Positions 14,486 through 24,428 are shown, counted from the first letter of the stretch. The stretch is DNA of 64,000 nucleotides from Limiplasma sp036645955 (GCA_036645955.1 JAVXND010000007.1:9795-73794); one strand, 5' to 3'. Notes: a model not told the origin generated them from the letters alone. Program-made: numbers and translations.

Positions 14486-17400
14486 ATGATTTTCACCGCA
14501 CGTAAAAAGCTTCAACCATTTCAAAGGGGCATTGGTATCACGGTCATTCTTTGCCTTGTTTTGTTACTTTTTGGGAATGCACTTGCGCAAGAGGGCTGTG
14601 AAGTGAGCGGCGTTGTAAACGCGAACGGCTCGCCTGCGGCAAATGTTACGCTCACACTGCAAAGCGCTTCGGGTTTGCTTACGGAACAAACCACGGGCAC
14701 TGACGGCGTGTTTACTTTTCAAAACGTTAAAAACGGCAATGCAACGCTGACCATTTCACCACCCGCTGGGCTTGCGGTGATGAATGTGGATGACGCTATT
14801 GTTCATGCGATTGGCCCGTATCAAATGGCGCTGACGCTTGACGCTGGGAAGCAAGCCCCTCATGTGGTGGAGCTGGCAAAAGCGGCTTCCATGACAGGCT
14901 CCGCGCCTGAGCTGGGCGCGGGAAAAACCATCACTGCTGTATCTGTGTATGCAAATGCAAGCACACAAACCAAGGAAGACGGCAGCTTCCGTTTTGATGG
15001 AATGGCTGTGGGTGATTATAGCATCTATGTGCCGATTCTTGAGGGTAAAACCCCCGCAAAGGATTCGCCTTGGCGCTTAACCAAGCAGGGGGATATGCTT
15101 TGGCTGACGGTGTCTGTGCCTACGGGTGCGGAGCATAAGCTGCCAGAGCTTGTGTTTGCTACGCCCACAAGCATTGAAGGCTGTGCGTATGTGGATGCGG
15201 ATGGCGATTTTAAGCAAACGCAAGGCGAACAGCTGATGACGGGCGTGCCTGTTACACTCCAGCGCGCTTCTGGGAACGACGCTTGGGAAACGGTGGGCAA
15301 TACCCAAACCGACGAATATGGAAAGTACGCCTTTGGAGAACTGACAGAGGGCACCTATCGCATCAGCTGTCAAACAACTGTGAGCGAATATCTTGTTTCT
15401 GTGGTAGGTGCAAATGCGCAGGCTTTGGAGGATGGAAGCGCTATTTGCAGTCAGCCGCTTACGCTCACCAATGGCATGCAAAGCAAGGGCGAGGCCGATA
15501 TTGGTTTGCAGGTGCCTTCCACATTGCAATTCAGCGCCTATGTGGATAAAAATGGGGATGGCGTGCGCACGGATAAAGAAATGCCGCTGGGCGGCGTGAA
15601 GGTGGAGGTTTTGAGCGGTGAAACCGCCATTGCCTCGGGAGAAACCGATGCGTCGGGGTTGCTTACGCTAAACGGTGTGCGTTCAGGCAACCATTCGCTT
15701 CGTGTGACCATGCCAAGCGGATATGGCGTTGTGATTCCTGCACAACCTACGGCGGGGCAAAATGGAATGACAAAAGCGGCCGGCAATGTGGGTACGAGCG
15801 AAACGCTGCCCTTTGCGGGCGGCCAAACGGTTGCGGCGAGTGCGGGCGCACGGTTTGTAGGCTCGCTCGGCGGTATGGCATTTGAAGATATGAACAACAA
15901 CGGCGTGCTGGATGCAGGCGAGCCTGGTGTGGCAGGCGTTCAAATTCATTTGGTCGGCAACAAAACGGGCGCGGTTTATGATTTGACCACGGATGAAACA
16001 GGCAACTTCTGTTTTGATGGCTTAGCGGATGACAACTATACCATCAGCGCGGTATTGCCAGAGGGTATGCTGTTTGCACGCTATTCAAGAACGGGCGGCG
16101 ATTTAAGAAGCATTTTTTCAGGCTCCACGCAATTCCGCGAATATCCCGTTCGCAATGCCGCACGTGTGGAAAACAAGAACATCGGCGTCATCGAAAAAGG
16201 CGTTGTGGAGGGTCAAGCGTTTATAGACGCAAACTACAACGGGATGCTGGATGAGGGCGAGGTTGGCTTTGAGGGTGTCACCCTTGAAGTAACCAAGCTG
16301 AGCAATACGGAAATCATGGGCAGAACCGTATCTGCAAAAGATGGTACCTATCGCTTTGAAGGGCTGCGCGGCGGGGATTATCGCTTGCGTGCCATACTCC
16401 CCGAGGGCGGCAACATTTTTACCAAGGTGCCCGCAACCCTGACGAGCAACGCAAACCTTTTTGCGCAACGCGGCACAAGGCGCGAAAATAGCATAGAGCC
16501 TGTAAGCATTGTAAGCGGCGGATCGGCGAAAACGCTGGTAGGTGTGGCGGTGGGCGCTACGCTAAGCGGTACCGTGTACCAAGATGCGGATTACAATGGC
16601 AGCTTGAACGGCAAAGAAAAGAAGCTTTCTGGCATAAAAGTACAGCTGGTGGATGCCGCAGGTGCGGTTGTAGCCACGGATAACACAGCGGGGGACGGAA
16701 AATACAAGCTGGAGGGCATTATGCCAGGGCAGTACACGGTGTGCTTCCAGCGCAAACCTGCCTTTGGCTTTACGCGCCTGCGTCCTGATGAAAAGGGCGG
16801 GAGCCATGTCACCATGCTTCAAGGGGAGCTGGGTGTAACTGCGCCCATAGAAATAGCCATGGGGCAGGAGATTACCGATATCAATGCAGGCATGCTTCCC
16901 GCATCCACCGTTGCGGGCAACCTTTTCCTCGATACCAACGATGACGGATTGCGCAGTGAAGGCGAACAGGGCATGGTGGGTGCAAGCGTGCGTCTGTTAA
17001 GCGAGGATGGCGAAATTGACCTCACCAAGTCGGTGGAGGTGGATGGAAAATACTTCTTCGACGGCGTAATGCCAGGCAAGTATACGCTTACCTATCTTCT
17101 GCCTGAGCATGCGGAGCTTTCACGCGTAGCGGAGGGTGGAAACACACTTGAAAACCAAGGCCGTGAAACCAGCACAGCGCCATTTTCTGTAACCATGGGC
17201 GAAGCATTCCAATGCCCGCTTGTGGGTGCGGTGGTGCTGGGTGATTTTACCGGCTTCCTCTTCCACGATATCAACGGAAACGGCGTGGCGGATGAGGGCG
17301 AGGAACGCATGGCAGGTATGGAAATTACCTTAACGCCAGACCGCGCAAGTGCGAAAACGACAAGCGATGTTTCACAAGCGACTGGTGAATTTGCTTTGAA

Positions 17401-18661
17401 CGGACTACGGCCAGCCAATTATACGCTTACAATGAAATTGCCGAGCGGCTATATTTTCAGCCATGATCTTGTGGCTGACGGCATGAGCTTGGATGCGGCA
17501 CAGGAATTTACCACGGATTGCTCTTGGCGCATCCTCACCAACCGCACGGAAAAAGCAATAGGCGCGGTGAAGCCCGCGAGCGTATCGGGCGTGCTATGGT
17601 TGGATGAAAACAAAGACGGCACACAAGGAAATGGGGAAATGCTGTTATCGGGCGTGACGCTTGAGCTGGTAGAGGAAACAAGCGCTCGCACAGTGGCGCA
17701 TGCGACCTCCGATGAAAAGGGCTTTACCTTTGAAAACGTGCGCCCAGGCAATTATACCGTGCGCTTTGCCTTGCCAAACCAAACGGAACCCGCCGCAGAT
17801 AACCGCTCCACCTTTGCCCCCGATGGCGGCTACATGGCTGACAAGGGCATTGCGGTTGCGGAAGGCCAGAGCATGACCGACCTGGCCACAGGGCTTGTGA
17901 GCCGCACGAGCGTAGGCGGCAAGGTGTGGCTGGATGAAAACGGAAAAACCACGCCTGTAGCAGGGGTTACGGTCATGCTGTTTGCGGGCAAACAAACAAC
18001 GCCTTTGCAAAATACCCTCACCGCAGAGGATGGCAGCTACCGTTTTGACGGCTTATGGCCAGAGGATTATTATTTGCAGGCAAGCTTGCCAAATGGCTTG
18101 ATTTTTGTGAAGCCAGACGATCCCAATTATGACAAGGGTGCATCTGTGATTACGGCGGTGGGAGATGCCGCGGGTACGAGCGAGCTGTTTTATCTGCAAA
18201 TGGCACAGCATATGCTTGCGCAGAATATCATCTATATCAAGCCTGCAAAGGTCGGCGACTTGGTTTGGCTGGATGAAAACAAAAATGGGCTGATTGATCA
18301 GGACGAGCCGCTCATACCTGGTGTGCAAATTTCATTGATGCAAAATGGAAAGGCGGCCTATCAAACCACATCCAACGCATTTGGCTATTACCTGTTTGAC
18401 GATGTATATCCCGGCGAGTATGTTCTCAAAGCAACGGCATACCCAGAGCTTGGCATTACCAAACAGGTGCCGCAGCTGCGCATGATCTCCAGCTGCCTTG
18501 TTTCAGGGGATGGTACCGAGGCTCAAACCGATGCATTTTCAGTGGTCAGCGGAAGCAAGAATACGGACGCTGACCTTGGCTATCTGTTAAAGGATGGACA
18601 GCAAATGCCTTCGGCCATTGTGCCGCCCACCTTGAGGGATTGGACAAAGAAAACGGAGTAG
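14486..18661 (+). CDS. Large secreted protein with ten SdrD-B-type repeats
   Basis: 1391 residues. The signal peptide (about 1-34) ends NALA. Two carboxypeptidase-regulatory-like beta domains follow (about 38-200). Then come ten SdrD-B/Cna-B-like units of about 113 residues, beginning near 15176, 15532, 15871, 16210, 16567, 16915, 17252, 17587, 17926 and 18252. Each opens with an Asp/Asn calcium-type loop such as YVDKNGDGVRTDKE or WLDENKNGLIDQDE. The ninth (WLDENGKTTPVAG) has lost the loop. The C-terminus (RDWTKKTE) has no LPXTG signal or membrane helix, so attachment to the cell is unexplained. GGAGG lies 12 bases before ATG. Likely an adhesin or stalk-like surface protein. Confidence 0.85.
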   Translation: MIFTARKKLQPFQRGIGITVILCLVLLLFGNALAQEGCEVSGVVNANGSPAANVTLTLQSASGLLTEQTTGTDGVFTFQNVKNGNATLTISPPAGLAVMNVDDAIVHAIGPYQMALTLDAGKQAPHVVELAKAASMTGSAPELGAGKTITAVSVYANASTQTKEDGSFRFDGMAVGDYSIYVPILEGKTPAKDSPWRLTKQGDMLWLTVSVPTGAEHKLPELVFATPTSIEGCAYVDADGDFKQTQGEQLMTGVPVTLQRASGNDAWETVGNTQTDEYGKYAFGELTEGTYRISCQTTVSEYLVSVVGANAQALEDGSAICSQPLTLTNGMQSKGEADIGLQVPSTLQFSAYVDKNGDGVRTDKEMPLGGVKVEVLSGETAIASGETDASGLLTLNGVRSGNHSLRVTMPSGYGVVIPAQPTAGQNGMTKAAGNVGTSETLPFAGGQTVAASAGARFVGSLGGMAFEDMNNNGVLDAGEPGVAGVQIHLVGNKTGAVYDLTTDETGNFCFDGLADDNYTISAVLPEGMLFARYSRTGGDLRSIFSGSTQFREYPVRNAARVENKNIGVIEKGVVEGQAFIDANYNGMLDEGEVGFEGVTLEVTKLSNTEIMGRTVSAKDGTYRFEGLRGGDYRLRAILPEGGNIFTKVPATLTSNANLFAQRGTRRENSIEPVSIVSGGSAKTLVGVAVGATLSGTVYQDADYNGSLNGKEKKLSGIKVQLVDAAGAVVATDNTAGDGKYKLEGIMPGQYTVCFQRKPAFGFTRLRPDEKGGSHVTMLQGELGVTAPIEIAMGQEITDINAGMLPASTVAGNLFLDTNDDGLRSEGEQGMVGASVRLLSEDGEIDLTKSVEVDGKYFFDGVMPGKYTLTYLLPEHAELSRVAEGGNTLENQGRETSTAPFSVTMGEAFQCPLVGAVVLGDFTGFLFHDINGNGVADEGEERMAGMEITLTPDRASAKTTSDVSQATGEFALNGLRPANYTLTMKLPSGYIFSHDLVADGMSLDAAQEFTTDCSWRILTNRTEKAIGAVKPASVSGVLWLDENKDGTQGNGEMLLSGVTLELVEETSARTVAHATSDEKGFTFENVRPGNYTVRFALPNQTEPAADNRSTFAPDGGYMADKGIAVAEGQSMTDLATGLVSRTSVGGKVWLDENGKTTPVAGVTVMLFAGKQTTPLQNTLTAEDGSYRFDGLWPEDYYLQASLPNGLIFVKPDDPNYDKGASVITAVGDAAGTSELFYLQMAQHMLAQNIIYIKPAKVGDLVWLDENKNGLIDQDEPLIPGVQISLMQNGKAAYQTTSNAFGYYLFDDVYPGEYVLKATAYPELGITKQVPQLRMISSCLVSGDGTEAQTDAFSVVSGSKNTDADLGYLLKDGQQMPSAIVPPTLRDWTKKTE

Positions 18662-18680
18662 AAGCATGTGAAGCCTTTGC

Positions 18681-21026
18681 TTATTCACCGCCGCGCTGCC
18701 GATCAATCAGCAGCATCACCATCACGGACATGTCATCCTTTGGCGTGCCGTCGCTTGCGAGCAACGCGTTTCGAATGAGCGCGTCCGCCATGCGCTGAGG
18801 CTGGATGAACAGGCTTTCGCTTAACACGCGCTCCATCTGCTCATCATCTCGAAAGACATCGGCAATGCCGTCGCTCATCAAAACCAAAATATCGCCGCTG
18901 TGTAAGCGGTATTGAATGGCAGTGGGTACAGCCTCCTCCATGATGCCGAGCGGCAGGGAGGCTGTATCCGTTTTTTTCATATGATTTCCGCGCACAATCC
19001 AAGAGGCGCAGGCACCTAGCTTTTCGCTGAAGACATCGCCCGTCCAAAGGTCTATATCCGCCAAATCCACGGTTGAAAACTGCTCATCCTCCTGTGCACT
19101 GAGCATGATGCCATTCACGGCGGTAATGGCTTGCCTGCGGGTATAGCCAGCCTCTAACAGCAGGAGCAGCAATTCCAAGGTTTTTTCACTTTGCTGATTG
19201 GCCGCCGCGCCGTGCCCCATACCATCGGAGAGCATCATTAACAGCCGCCCGCCCTCACAGCGCTTAAATACGCAGGTATCACCGCATACATTGGGGTCAT
19301 CCTTATCCGCACGCTGCCCTGCGCACAGGCTTGCGGTGCCGATGACTGCGCTGTAAAGCGGAATTTCCTCAAGCTCTACATGCCCTTTTTCAGCGCGCGC
19401 TATGGAAAGGGGCATGTTTTCGTTTGCGCTCAGGTAACGCAGCAGACTTTCCAGCGGCTTTTGAATGGGCAACAGGCTTTCCGCCTCAAGCGCCGCTTGC
19501 AAATGACCATCAACGCGCCGTGCATAGCAGAGCTTTGCGGGTATGCGCAATTCATCAATGGCGAGGTTGAGCACATGCGCGGCTTGCAAATCACTGAAGC
19601 TTTCACCTGCGGCTAGCACGCTTAATTCCCCTAAGGTGCCTGTCATGGCGGCGAGGTGCGTGAGGGTCAGCTCGCGTTCAAATTGCGCTTTGGTGTAGGC
19701 CGCGCGGCGCTTTTGGCGGTTGATCAGCGCAGAATGGGCAGTGGCGGGGATTGCGTCCGCTCTTAAACAGCCATGCTCTGCCAAAATGGGAAGCTGTGCA
19801 TCGTCTATGCTTGCGCCGCTTTCACTCAATTCCATCAAAGCGTTAAGCATGCGCTCGGTCCTCGGGCGACTGCGTCCCCAGCATTGCTCGCGGTTGGCAC
19901 AGCGTTCGCACAAAAGAGCCCCAAGCTCTGAGCTGGCATTGGAGATCAAATCCGTGCGTTTGGGAAGCGCTTCGGCAAGCCTTTGCACGGCTTCCTGCAT
20001 ATGGGCGATGCGTTGCGTAACAAAAGCATTTTCCATGGTAACAGTAGCCCTTGGGGAAACGGCGGAAAAATTACGCACCCATTCAAACACAGGCATGGGC
20101 AGGAGGGCAAAAAGCGTACTGCCAATCCCGACAGCCCAATACGACAGCGTGGGTGTATGGAGCGGCGTAATAAAAAAAGCCAACAAATTACCAAGCATAG
20201 CCAGCGGAATGCACAGCCAGCGCCTTTTTAACAAAAAAGGAAAGCCGCAAAACAGGCCGCACATGGCAAGGCTAAGCGCGATGCGGCAATCGTGCCCGCC
20301 AAGCGCCATGGATAACCCGCAAAGCAAACCGGCGGCTACGCCGTAAAGCGTTCCGCTGGATACGGAAATGGCCACCGTGAGCAACAGGGCGGATACTTGC
20401 CCTAGGTTGAGCGAAAACACGCGGAAATAGCCTAAGCCACTGACCAACAGCAGACACAACAGCATGCAGCTTGCCCGCTCGCGCGAACGCGAGGGCACGC
20501 CTGTGGCATCAATGGCCTCCAGCCCATATCGAAGGCTTGCGGATGAGAGCATGCCAATGGGTACCGCCGCACAGCTTAAAAGGATGCTCATGGGGTCTGC
20601 GCCTGCGAGCGCGGCAAAGGTGCGCGGCATCATTGCAAGGCCGCCTAGCACGGCGGTTTCAATGCCGCTCTTGGGCTGACAGCGGAGCTTGATGAGCCAT
20701 AGCGCCATACAGCCCACATACTGCCATGGGTCTGCATCCAGCCCCCAAAGCAAGCGAAGCAACAGCGATAAACCAAAACCCAGCAATGCAAAGGGTGAGG
20801 AACGCTCCTTGCTTGCGAGCAAAGCGGCCGCCGCAAAGGGGGAGGGTATGCCAAACCAACTCACAAATGGCAATAAAAACATACAGGCGGTGATTGCGAA
20901 GGGGCGTATCAGGCTTTTGAACATTGCGGGAATGGCAAAAAGCAGAATGTGCATATCAAAACCCCTGCGTTTGGATGCGGACTTTGCACGCGTTGACGCT
21001 GTGGTGGAAGCTGTACCAAATTGCAT
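18681..21026 (-). CDS. spoIIE: Stage II sporulation protein E (SpoIIE phosphatase)
   Basis: 781 residues. The N-terminus (about 20-310) has about ten membrane helices. A central regulatory region includes a Cys-rich CERCANREQCWG segment. The C-terminal PP2C-type phosphatase contains LSDGMGHGAAANQQSEKT, STVDLADIDLWTG and LVLMSDGIADVF. SpoIIE dephosphorylates SpoIIAA at the asymmetric septum and so activates sigma-F in the forespore. AGGAGGG precedes ATG 21026. It is convergent with the SdrD-B gene across only 19 bases. TATATATA at 21059-21066 lies in the presumed promoter region. Confidence 0.95.
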   Translation of the reverse strand: MQFGTASTTASTRAKSASKRRGFDMHILLFAIPAMFKSLIRPFAITACMFLLPFVSWFGIPSPFAAAALLASKERSSPFALLGFGLSLLLRLLWGLDADPWQYVGCMALWLIKLRCQPKSGIETAVLGGLAMMPRTFAALAGADPMSILLSCAAVPIGMLSSASLRYGLEAIDATGVPSRSRERASCMLLCLLLVSGLGYFRVFSLNLGQVSALLLTVAISVSSGTLYGVAAGLLCGLSMALGGHDCRIALSLAMCGLFCGFPFLLKRRWLCIPLAMLGNLLAFFITPLHTPTLSYWAVGIGSTLFALLPMPVFEWVRNFSAVSPRATVTMENAFVTQRIAHMQEAVQRLAEALPKRTDLISNASSELGALLCERCANREQCWGRSRPRTERMLNALMELSESGASIDDAQLPILAEHGCLRADAIPATAHSALINRQKRRAAYTKAQFERELTLTHLAAMTGTLGELSVLAAGESFSDLQAAHVLNLAIDELRIPAKLCYARRVDGHLQAALEAESLLPIQKPLESLLRYLSANENMPLSIARAEKGHVELEEIPLYSAVIGTASLCAGQRADKDDPNVCGDTCVFKRCEGGRLLMMLSDGMGHGAAANQQSEKTLELLLLLLEAGYTRRQAITAVNGIMLSAQEDEQFSTVDLADIDLWTGDVFSEKLGACASWIVRGNHMKKTDTASLPLGIMEEAVPTAIQYRLHSGDILVLMSDGIADVFRDDEQMERVLSESLFIQPQRMADALIRNALLASDGTPKDDMSVMVMLLIDRQRGGE

Positions 21027-21201
21027 ATGCCGCCCTCCTATGACAAGTGTAAGGCTAGTATATATACCCCTTCATGGGTGCTATGTCGTTTTGCGGCGCG
21101 AAAGTTGTCAAGTTTATGGTTGCGCTTGTTTGATACGGCGCATAAAAAAAACCACTGCGGCACAAGCTAGGCTTGAATGCGAGCAATGGAGGAATGAGCA
21201 T

Positions 21202-22101
21202 ATGGAAAACAAGAAAAAATGGGCGGGTTGGCTGGTGCTTACCGTGATTGTGGTGGTGGCGGCTGTAGCGCTTGCAATGACGAATCAAATAACGGAAAAA
21301 CCCATTGCGGATCGCAACCTGACAGAATCTCAAGAGGCGCTTCGCAAGCTTTTTCCAGAGGCAGATGAAGGCACGGCAGGCTTTGAAAGCATGGCAACGG
21401 AGGAGAGCGGCGGGCTTCAATTTGCATATACCGTCAAAAAAGCAGGCGAAACGGTTGGCTATGCGGTTAAGTACACCGTGCAGGGCTATGCGGGGCCTAT
21501 TGAAGTCATTGCGGGCTTGAATGCGGATGAAACCCTGCGCGGCGTGAATGTGGGCGGGTCGGAGTTTAAGGAAACGGAGGGTGTGGGTTCCAAAGCCAAG
21601 GAACCAGCCTTTACCGATCAGTTTACGGGAAAGAAACCGCCGCTCAAGCTTGGCGAAAATATTGATGCCATTTCAGGCGCGACCATTACAAGCCGCGCGG
21701 TGACGGATGGCGTAAACGAGGCAACGAACAAATTAAATGCAATGCTTGGCAAGGGCGGTACGCCTGCCGCACCCAGCGAGGGTGAAGGTGCGGCGCAAGC
21801 GGTACCAGCCGCAGGGCGAACGGTCAATGCAAGCGTCATGGGCTATGCAGGGCCTGTGCTTGTGCATGTGACCATAGACGACGGCGGCGCGATTACGTCG
21901 CTGGCTGTAGGGGCGGAACGCTTTATGGAAACAGAGGGCGTGGGTACGCGCGTGAAGGAAGAAGCGTTTACAGCACAATTTGTGGGCAAGAAGCCTCCGA
22001 TTGCCATGGGAGATGTGGATGCGGTTTCGGGCGCGACAGTATCCTCTACGGCAGTGGTGGATGCCGTGAACGAGGCGGGCGCGTTTTTGAAACAGAAGTA
22101 A
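21202..22101 (+). CDS. Membrane-anchored protein with two FMN-binding domains (RnfG/NqrC type)
   Basis: 299 residues from ATG 21202 after GGAGG. It has an N-terminal membrane anchor (GWLVLTVIVVVAAVALAM) and two copies of the FMN_bind domain (about 75-175 and 205-299). Each holds the S(T)GAT flavin-attachment motif: DAISGATITS and DAVSGATVSS. In RnfG/NqrC the Thr of this motif carries FMN covalently through a phosphodiester bond. A spacer rich in Ala/Gly/Glu joins the copies. No Rnf complex or ApbE flavin transferase is visible nearby, so the electron partner is unknown. Likely an extracytoplasmic electron carrier. Confidence 0.85.
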   Translation: MENKKKWAGWLVLTVIVVVAAVALAMTNQITEKPIADRNLTESQEALRKLFPEADEGTAGFESMATEESGGLQFAYTVKKAGETVGYAVKYTVQGYAGPIEVIAGLNADETLRGVNVGGSEFKETEGVGSKAKEPAFTDQFTGKKPPLKLGENIDAISGATITSRAVTDGVNEATNKLNAMLGKGGTPAAPSEGEGAAQAVPAAGRTVNASVMGYAGPVLVHVTIDDGGAITSLAVGAERFMETEGVGTRVKEEAFTAQFVGKKPPIAMGDVDAVSGATVSSTAVVDAVNEAGAFLKQK

Positions 22102-22167
22102 CAATTGTGAAATGGGCGGCACTGCACTTAGCCAAAATGAACTTTTAGCATATGCAAAATGGATTGA

Positions 22168-22204
22168 AACAGCGCTGAAATGGGCGGCCATTCAGCGCTG
22201 TTTG
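22168..22204 (+). terminator. Hairpin terminator after the FMN-binding gene
   Basis: A perfect 12-base stem AACAGCGCTGAA (22168-22179) and TTCAGCGCTGTT (22191-22202), followed by a weak T-rich tail. The loop shares GAAATGGGCGGC with 22109-22120, just after the stop codon. Confidence 0.6.
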
Positions 22205-22250
22205 CATTTGGCTTATGCACCAGGGCACGCCTCCTGAAACAAACTCCCAC

Positions 22251-22279
22251 TTGTTCTTGACGCTTGCCTATAGTATAAT
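22251..22279 (+). promoter_or_regulatory. Sigma-A promoter of the NAGPA-pyk gene group
   Basis: TTGTTC (22251-22256), 17 bases, TATAAT (22274-22279). The leader contains two small hairpins (TCGGG/CCCGA and GGGC/GCCC, about 22290-22324) directly before the coding start. Confidence 0.5.
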
Positions 22280-22347
22280 GAACATGATTCGGGTTTTTTC
22301 CCGATGAATGGGCTGTAATGCCCGAAATGAAAGGAATGTTTGCTTTT

Positions 22348-23379
22348 ATGCGTAAAACCACTTTTACCGTTATGAGCGTTATGGTTGTGTTGATGGCGTT
22401 ATCCTTGGCATTTTTGGTACCTTCTGGCGCAATTACCGAGGACGCGGCTACCCGCTACACCGATGCCACCTACCAAGAAACCGATGAGGACGGCTTTGCA
22501 GAAATTGCCCGCAGGGAGTTAAAGCCTGTGGCGATCCTAGCCAATGCGGCAATCAGCGATGTTTTGCCCGCCGAAAAAATCCAGCCTCTGCCCATAGACC
22601 TTGCCACGCCTGGCAATGCCCCGATTGCGGAAAACTTTACCGAAACGGGCTATCATGACGATACCATCATTGTAGAGATGGAACAAAAACGTCTTTACGA
22701 CAGCAATGTGTTCATTGCAACAGTGAAAATCGCCACGCCCTCACAGCTTCGCACGGCAGTGGCAGGCGATAAAATCAGCTCCACACGCACCAACCATACC
22801 TCCAAAATTACCGAAAACTACAATGGAATTGTGGGGGTAAACGGGGACTATTACACCAAAACCAAGGGCGGTGTGATTGTGCGGCAGGGTGAAACCTTCC
22901 GCGAAAAGTTTAGCGATAATTTGGATTTGCTGTTGATTGACGAAATGGGCGACTTCCATATTCTGCTCAAGGGAGTGGATTCGCAAAAGAGCGAGCTGGC
23001 GGCATTGCGTGCGGAGCATCAGGTTGTGAACGGCTTTTTCTTCGGCCCTGGGCTTGTGGTGGATGGCAAGGCGAGGGAAATTCCTGAAAAATATCAATTT
23101 GATCCCAATGCCAAAAACCCGCGCGCAGGGATTGCCCAGCTTGCGCCGCTTACCTACGCCATTGTGGTGGTGAACGGCCGCACCGAGGCTTCCGCAGGCG
23201 TTACCATGACGGAGTTTGCGGATGTGATGATGCAGCTTGGCGCACAGCAGGCGTACAATCTGGATGGCGGCAATAGCGCCACGCTTGCGTTCCATGGCGC
23301 GGTTTATAACGATAAGCCGCAGGCGGAGCGCACGGTAACGGATATCATTTATTTCACCAGCGCAACACAACAGAAATGA
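22348..23379 (+). CDS. Secreted phosphodiester glycosidase domain protein (NAGPA family)
   Basis: 343 residues from ATG 22348, with AAAGGAA about 11 bases upstream. An earlier in-frame ATG at 22327 lies inside this ribosome site region and is less likely. It has an N-terminal signal/anchor helix, then a NAGPA domain with GVNGDYYTKTKGG, AGIAQLAPLTYAIVVVNGR and QAYNLDGGNSATLAF. The NAGPA fold removes GlcNAc from phosphodiester-linked sugars in the mammalian uncovering enzyme; bacterial members are thought to act on wall or exopolysaccharide phosphodiesters. It is followed after 10 bases by the Lgt-like gene. Confidence 0.85.
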   Translation: MRKTTFTVMSVMVVLMALSLAFLVPSGAITEDAATRYTDATYQETDEDGFAEIARRELKPVAILANAAISDVLPAEKIQPLPIDLATPGNAPIAENFTETGYHDDTIIVEMEQKRLYDSNVFIATVKIATPSQLRTAVAGDKISSTRTNHTSKITENYNGIVGVNGDYYTKTKGGVIVRQGETFREKFSDNLDLLLIDEMGDFHILLKGVDSQKSELAALRAEHQVVNGFFFGPGLVVDGKAREIPEKYQFDPNAKNPRAGIAQLAPLTYAIVVVNGRTEASAGVTMTEFADVMMQLGAQQAYNLDGGNSATLAFHGAVYNDKPQAERTVTDIIYFTSATQQK

Positions 23380-23389
23380 GGAAATACCA

Positions 23390-24424
23390 ATGGATGCTAC
23401 GCTTACGCTTTTTGGCCTGACGGTGCATGCTTACGGGCTATGCGCCGCTGCTGCGGCGCTTGTATTGCTTGCGCTCATGGGCGTGCTTGGCTACCGCAAC
23501 CGCCTGCCTGCGGGCACGGTGCGCGTTTTCGGCTTGCTGGGCATCCCATTGGGGCTTGTTTGTGCGCGTGCGGTGTACTGTGCCATCAATTGGAGCACCT
23601 TTGTGGAAACCTATGAAAACCCTTGGCTGATGCTCCGCTTCTTTGACGGGGGACTGTCGATGACGGGTCTGCTGTGCGGGCTTGTGCTGGCGGCGCTGAT
23701 TACGGCGCGGGTGATGAAGCTCCGCTTTGGGCAGGTGCTGGATGTGCTGTGTGTGCCCCTTGGGCTGTTCATTGCCATACTGCGCATGGCGGAGCGCTTT
23801 ACGGATTTGGGAGTGGGCAAGGTTGTGCAGGAGAGTGCGATCACCGCTTCTATGCCATGGCTGTTTCTGCGCACACAGGCGGGGGTCAATACGGAATACC
23901 GCTTGGCGGTTTATGGCTACGAGGCCGTTATGGGCGTACTGCTCTTTGCGGTGATGCTTGCGGTGCTCTACAGCGTGCGCAAGCACAAACGCGCACGCAG
24001 CGGCGATATGGCTTTGATCTTTTTTGCGCTTTACGGCGCTACGCAAACACTGCTAGAGAGCATGCGGGACGATAATCACCTATTGCTGTTTACCTTTGTA
24101 CGCTTTGCTCAGTTTGCGGCCGCTATGATGCCCATGATTGCGGCGGGCATTTTTTCACGGCGCTATCTACACATTGCGGGCAAGGGCGGGGTGCGGCTCT
24201 GGGCTACATGGGCGGTGCTGTTATGCTGTGTAGCGGGGCTTGTGTTCCTTGAGTTTTCACTGGATGGGCGCATTACCTGGGGCAACCCCACGCTGCTACG
24301 CGACTATGCGCTCATGGCCGTGCTTTGCGTGACGATGCTCCTTATGCCCTGCTCGCTGTATGTAACCCTCAGCAAACGGCTGTACCGTGAGGAACGCTTC
24401 TCGGTGCATGTTTCGCAGGGCTAA
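23390..24424 (+). CDS. Lgt-family membrane protein lacking key catalytic residues
   Basis: 344 residues, about eight membrane helices. It resembles prolipoprotein diacylglyceryl transferase in layout: CARAVYCAINW, FDGGLSMTGLLCG and LRMAERFTDLGVG align with the Lgt segments for RAFYV, GGMSxHGG and GRIGNFINxE. The conserved His of HGG is replaced by Thr here. In the signature the Asn after R-x-G is Glu and the later N-x-E residues are gone. It is therefore unlikely to be an active Lgt and may be a divergent transferase or lipid-binding homologue. It is co-transcribed with the glycosidase. Confidence 0.65.
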   Translation: MDATLTLFGLTVHAYGLCAAAAALVLLALMGVLGYRNRLPAGTVRVFGLLGIPLGLVCARAVYCAINWSTFVETYENPWLMLRFFDGGLSMTGLLCGLVLAALITARVMKLRFGQVLDVLCVPLGLFIAILRMAERFTDLGVGKVVQESAITASMPWLFLRTQAGVNTEYRLAVYGYEAVMGVLLFAVMLAVLYSVRKHKRARSGDMALIFFALYGATQTLLESMRDDNHLLLFTFVRFAQFAAAMMPMIAAGIFSRRYLHIAGKGGVRLWATWAVLLCCVAGLVFLEFSLDGRITWGNPTLLRDYALMAVLCVTMLLMPCSLYVTLSKRLYREERFSVHVSQG

Positions 24425-24428
24425 AGAA

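Noticed and set aside
15176..18330. Regular repeats of about 340 bases
   Set aside because: They are protein domain repeats (SdrD-B units) with diverged DNA, not a CRISPR array or transposon repeats.
22257..22279. TTGACG as -35 for TATAAT at 22274
   Set aside because: The spacer would be only 11 bases; TTGTTC at 17 bases fits better.
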